A stretch of 6,305 nt of DNA from an uncultured Caulobacter sp. (lineage in GTDB: Bacteria > Pseudomonadota > Alphaproteobacteria > Caulobacterales > Caulobacteraceae): contig CALKHU010000266.1 of the NCBI GenBank assembly GCA_937991555.1, forward strand, positions 1 through 6,305. Reading direction: 5' to 3'. The notes beneath the pieces were generated by a model that did not search any database, was not told the DNA's origin, and saw nothing but the letters and a program-made list of their open reading frames with translations. This document shows, one piece after another, positions 4,326 through 6,305 of this stretch. The position numbers and the translations under genes are program-made. How positions within the stretch are numbered: the stretch's first letter is position 1; each line of letters starts with the position of its first letter.

Positions 4326-6041
4326 ATGGCGGCGGACTGCGCGATCATTCTCGTTGGCGACACGCCGGCCGCGCTCGACGCCCTGGTTGCGCCCGTTCGA
4401 CGGCGCCTCAGCCGAGCCGGCTGGTCGCGTAAGTCGCACGACCCCTTCATCCAGGTGTTCGCTCCGACCGGCGGACGGCTGGAGGCCTCGCGGGGACTGG
4501 ACGGGCACGGCGTGCTGATCGGCGAGGTCTACGACGGCGAAGGCCAGGCGCTGTCGCCGCGGTCCCGCAGCGCCTTGGGATGCCGGCGTCTCGATGCGGT
4601 TCATGCCCGCGCTGTCTGCGAGGACTACTGGGGGCGATACCTGCTGGTCCGGCGGGTCGACGGCGACGTCGCGGTGCTCCGCGACCCGTCCGGCGCCCTG
4701 GATTGCGTCGTCTGGCGCAAGGCCGGGGTGACCCTGATCACGACGAGCGCTGCGGCTGTCATCGACCCTTGGCTGCCCGACGGGATCGCGCTGGAGTGGG
4801 AGGCGGTCGCCGCCCTGGTGGGCCGCCCCGGAGAGCATCGACATCGCCTGGCCTTGACCGGACTGCAGGCGGTCGCCGGCGGCGAGCTGCGGACCATCGG
4901 GGAGGGCGTCAACCGCGCGCACCAGATCTGGCGGCCGGCGGACCTTTATCGGAACCGCGCCTCGCGTCCACCTCCGGACCTCCGAGGGGCGGTAGAACGG
5001 TCGGTGAGGGCGCTGGCGGGCGACAGGCGCTGGATCGCCGAGGTCAGCGGCGGATTGGACTCCGCCATCGTGGCGGGCGTCCTGACCGCCGACCAGCGCC
5101 GGAGCGTCGCCGCCTGGGTCAACCACTATGTCGACCAGCCGGAGGGCGACGAGCGGGCCTACGCCCGGGCGGTCGCGGGGCGGCACGGCTTCACATTGAC
5201 GGAAGTCCGCCGCGACGGTCTCAGGCTCGACGCCGACCGTCTGGCGGTCTGCGCCGAAACCTTCAGGCCGCCCGCCAACGACATCGATCCCGACTACAAC
5301 GACGATATCGCCGACCGGATCGAGGCGATGGGCGCCTGGGGCTCGCTGACAGGGCAGGGGGGCGACGCCGTCTTCTTTCAGATGCCGAGCCTCCTGATCG
5401 CCCTGGATGAGATTTGGGAGCGCCGAGGCCGGGCGCGAGGCGCGATCCTGCACCGGCTCGCGCGGTGGCTGCGGCGCTCCGTGTGGCCGACGGCCCTCGC
5501 CCGGGACTGGGGCGACGAAGTCCGCCATCGCGCCGGTTGGGACCATCCCTGGCTGGACGATCTGGCGAGAGTCCCGCCAGCCAAGGCGATCCAGATGTCC
5601 GCCTTGGCCTTCTGCCAAACCTTTCAGGGACCGGCGGGCCGTAGTCGGCTGGGTCCCTGCGTCAATCCGTTGCTGAGCCAGCCCGTGATGGAGGCAGGGC
5701 TGGTCCTGTCGACGGTCGATCTGACCTGGGGCGGACGTGACCGGGCTGCAGCGCGCGCCGCGTTCGAGGACGTCCTTCCGCCATCGATCCTGGATCGCCG
5801 TTCTAAAGGCGAGCTGGGCGCCTACTATGGCGGCGCGGTCGCCGCGCACCTGCCGTTCCTGCGCGACTATCTGCTCGGCGGCGCCCTGGCGGAGGCCGGG
5901 TTGATCGATCCCGGCCTGGAGGACCGCCTCACCCGGGACGCCCTGCTGTGGCGCGGCGGGCATTCCCAACTGCTCAGTCTGGCCCTGACGGAGGCGTGGG
6001 TGCGTCGCTGGCTGGAACGGCTGGACCGCCGGACCCCATGA
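4326..6041 (+). CDS. Lasso peptide C protein: asparagine-synthetase-like macrolactam synthetase
   Basis: 571 residues, starting one base after the B stop (TGAgATG). The C-terminal half has the asparagine synthetase fold: the ATP pyrophosphatase loop SGGLDS at 241-246, TGQGGDAVFF at 342-351, and a late RSKGE at 492-496 containing a lysine likely to contact the acyl-adenylate. The N-terminal half (about 1-200) resembles the glutaminase domain but lacks the Cys2 nucleophile (the protein begins Met-Ala-Ala-Asp), as expected for a cyclase that uses the core's own amino terminus rather than ammonia. It adenylates the Glu9 (or Asp8) side chain and joins it to residue 1 around the threaded tail. Length is usual for the family. 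Its last 68 bases overlap the convergent isopeptidase gene. Confidence 0.93.
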   Translation: MAADCAIILVGDTPAALDALVAPVRRRLSRAGWSRKSHDPFIQVFAPTGGRLEASRGLDGHGVLIGEVYDGEGQALSPRSRSALGCRRLDAVHARAVCEDYWGRYLLVRRVDGDVAVLRDPSGALDCVVWRKAGVTLITTSAAAVIDPWLPDGIALEWEAVAALVGRPGEHRHRLALTGLQAVAGGELRTIGEGVNRAHQIWRPADLYRNRASRPPPDLRGAVERSVRALAGDRRWIAEVSGGLDSAIVAGVLTADQRRSVAAWVNHYVDQPEGDERAYARAVAGRHGFTLTEVRRDGLRLDADRLAVCAETFRPPANDIDPDYNDDIADRIEAMGAWGSLTGQGGDAVFFQMPSLLIALDEIWERRGRARGAILHRLARWLRRSVWPTALARDWGDEVRHRAGWDHPWLDDLARVPPAKAIQMSALAFCQTFQGPAGRSRLGPCVNPLLSQPVMEAGLVLSTVDLTWGGRDRAAARAAFEDVLPPSILDRRSKGELGAYYGGAVAAHLPFLRDYLLGGALAEAGLIDPGLEDRLTRDALLWRGGHSQLLSLALTEAWVRRWLERLDRRTP

Positions 6042-6305
6042 GATACCGATCGAACCAGTTCCGGATCTGGTCGTAGTAGAGCCGAATATTCCCTGGACTC
6101 CGGAGGCCGTGTTCCTCGCCGATGAGGAGGGTCAGGGCCACGGGCCGATTCAGACGATGCAGGGCGCCGTAGAGTTGCTCCGACTGACCGAGCATCAGAT
6201 CGTACTCCCCCACCACGAGAAGCGTCGGCGCCACGATGCGGTCCGCCTGCTCAAACGGGCTGTTGCGGCGATACCGGTCGGGCGCCTGCCAATAGGCGTC
6301 CCGCA
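5974..6305 (-). CDS. Probable lasso peptide isopeptidase (S9 prolyl oligopeptidase family), C-terminal part
   Basis: The frame enters from the right edge and gives 109 residues before the TGA at 5974-5976. It reads RDAYWQAPDRYRRNSPFEQA, then IVAPTLLVVGEYDLMLGQSE, LYGALHRLN, and LIGEEHGL, ending WFDRYL plus a Gly/Pro/Ala-rich tail. This is the end of an alpha/beta-hydrolase domain of the S9 family, with the catalytic Asp in GEYD and the catalytic His in EEHG. The Ser and the beta-propeller are off the window. Next to a lasso A-B-C set without an ABC exporter, the best reading is an AtxE2-type isopeptidase that opens the macrolactam of the threaded peptide. A generic S9 peptidase cannot be excluded from this fragment. 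It is convergent with C and overlaps it by 68 bp. Confidence 0.82.
   Translation of the reverse strand, partial: RDAYWQAPDRYRRNSPFEQADRIVAPTLLVVGEYDLMLGQSEQLYGALHRLNRPVALTLLIGEEHGLRSPGNIRLYYDQIRNWFDRYLMGSGGPAVPASDAPTPPSGPD

Noticed and set aside
3398..4450. A 350-codon minus-strand frame across precursor A3 and B
   Set aside because: It is antisense to B, whose RRE and Cys/His motifs are clear, and has no recognisable motif.
4272..5969. A 565-codon open frame on the minus strand across the C gene
   Set aside because: It lies antisense to the clear asparagine-synthetase-like C gene, its translation is Gln/Arg/Pro/Gly-rich with no recognisable domain, and long shadow frames are expected in GC-rich DNA.
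1..6305. CRISPR arrays, tRNA or rRNA genes, insertion sequences
   Set aside because: No regularly spaced direct repeats, cloverleaf patterns, transposase motifs or terminal inverted repeats were seen.

Overview
The window is GC-rich throughout except for two short AT-rich islands (about 2285-2390 and 3000-3060). Gene style suggests an alphaproteobacterium, most likely Caulobacterales: a fused lasso B protein, a lasso cluster carrying an isopeptidase instead of an ABC exporter, GTG starts, and 4- to 8-base gene overlaps. The organism assignment is inference, since there is no rRNA or other marker here.

Left part (1-2228, minus strand): a compact leftward block reads XRE-family regulator, small LuxR-type HTH protein, small two-helix membrane protein, VirB3, and the N-terminal 292 residues of VirB4, which runs off the left edge. 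The last four genes overlap stop-to-start. This is the front of a type IV secretion (conjugation-type) operon with regulators at its head, so the region may belong to an integrated conjugative element or plasmid.

Middle (2229-3100): a 171-bp divergent intergenic region separates that block from a rightward unit. The rightward unit starts with a 22-codon mini-ORF behind a perfect AGGAGG, coupled by GTGA to a short GntR-family regulator. The GntR gene ends inside an AT-rich inverted repeat about 70 bp before the next gene.

Right part (3101-6305): an essentially complete lasso peptide biosynthetic cluster. Three small precursor genes (41, 41 and 40 codons, here called A1, A2, A3) are followed by the B protein (RRE domain plus transglutaminase-like leader peptidase) and the C protein (asparagine-synthetase-like macrolactam synthetase). 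On the opposite strand is the C-terminal part of an S9-family peptidase, best explained as the lasso isopeptidase. It converges on C, and the two coding regions overlap by 68 bp.

The precursors share a leader RLGxAxxLTRA, and A1 and A2 share the core pattern A-x3-G-x-F-x-E-L-N-P ending in aromatic-T-x-P-P. That predicts Ala1-Glu9 rings. A3 diverges: Ala replaces the usual leader Thr at -2, the core starts with Gly, and the ring acid is Asp8. Strong GC hairpins follow A1 and A2, while A3 is coupled directly to B, suggesting that precursor-to-enzyme stoichiometry is set at the RNA level. The expected pathway is: B removes the leader, C forms the isopeptide ring, and the isopeptidase later linearises the peptide.
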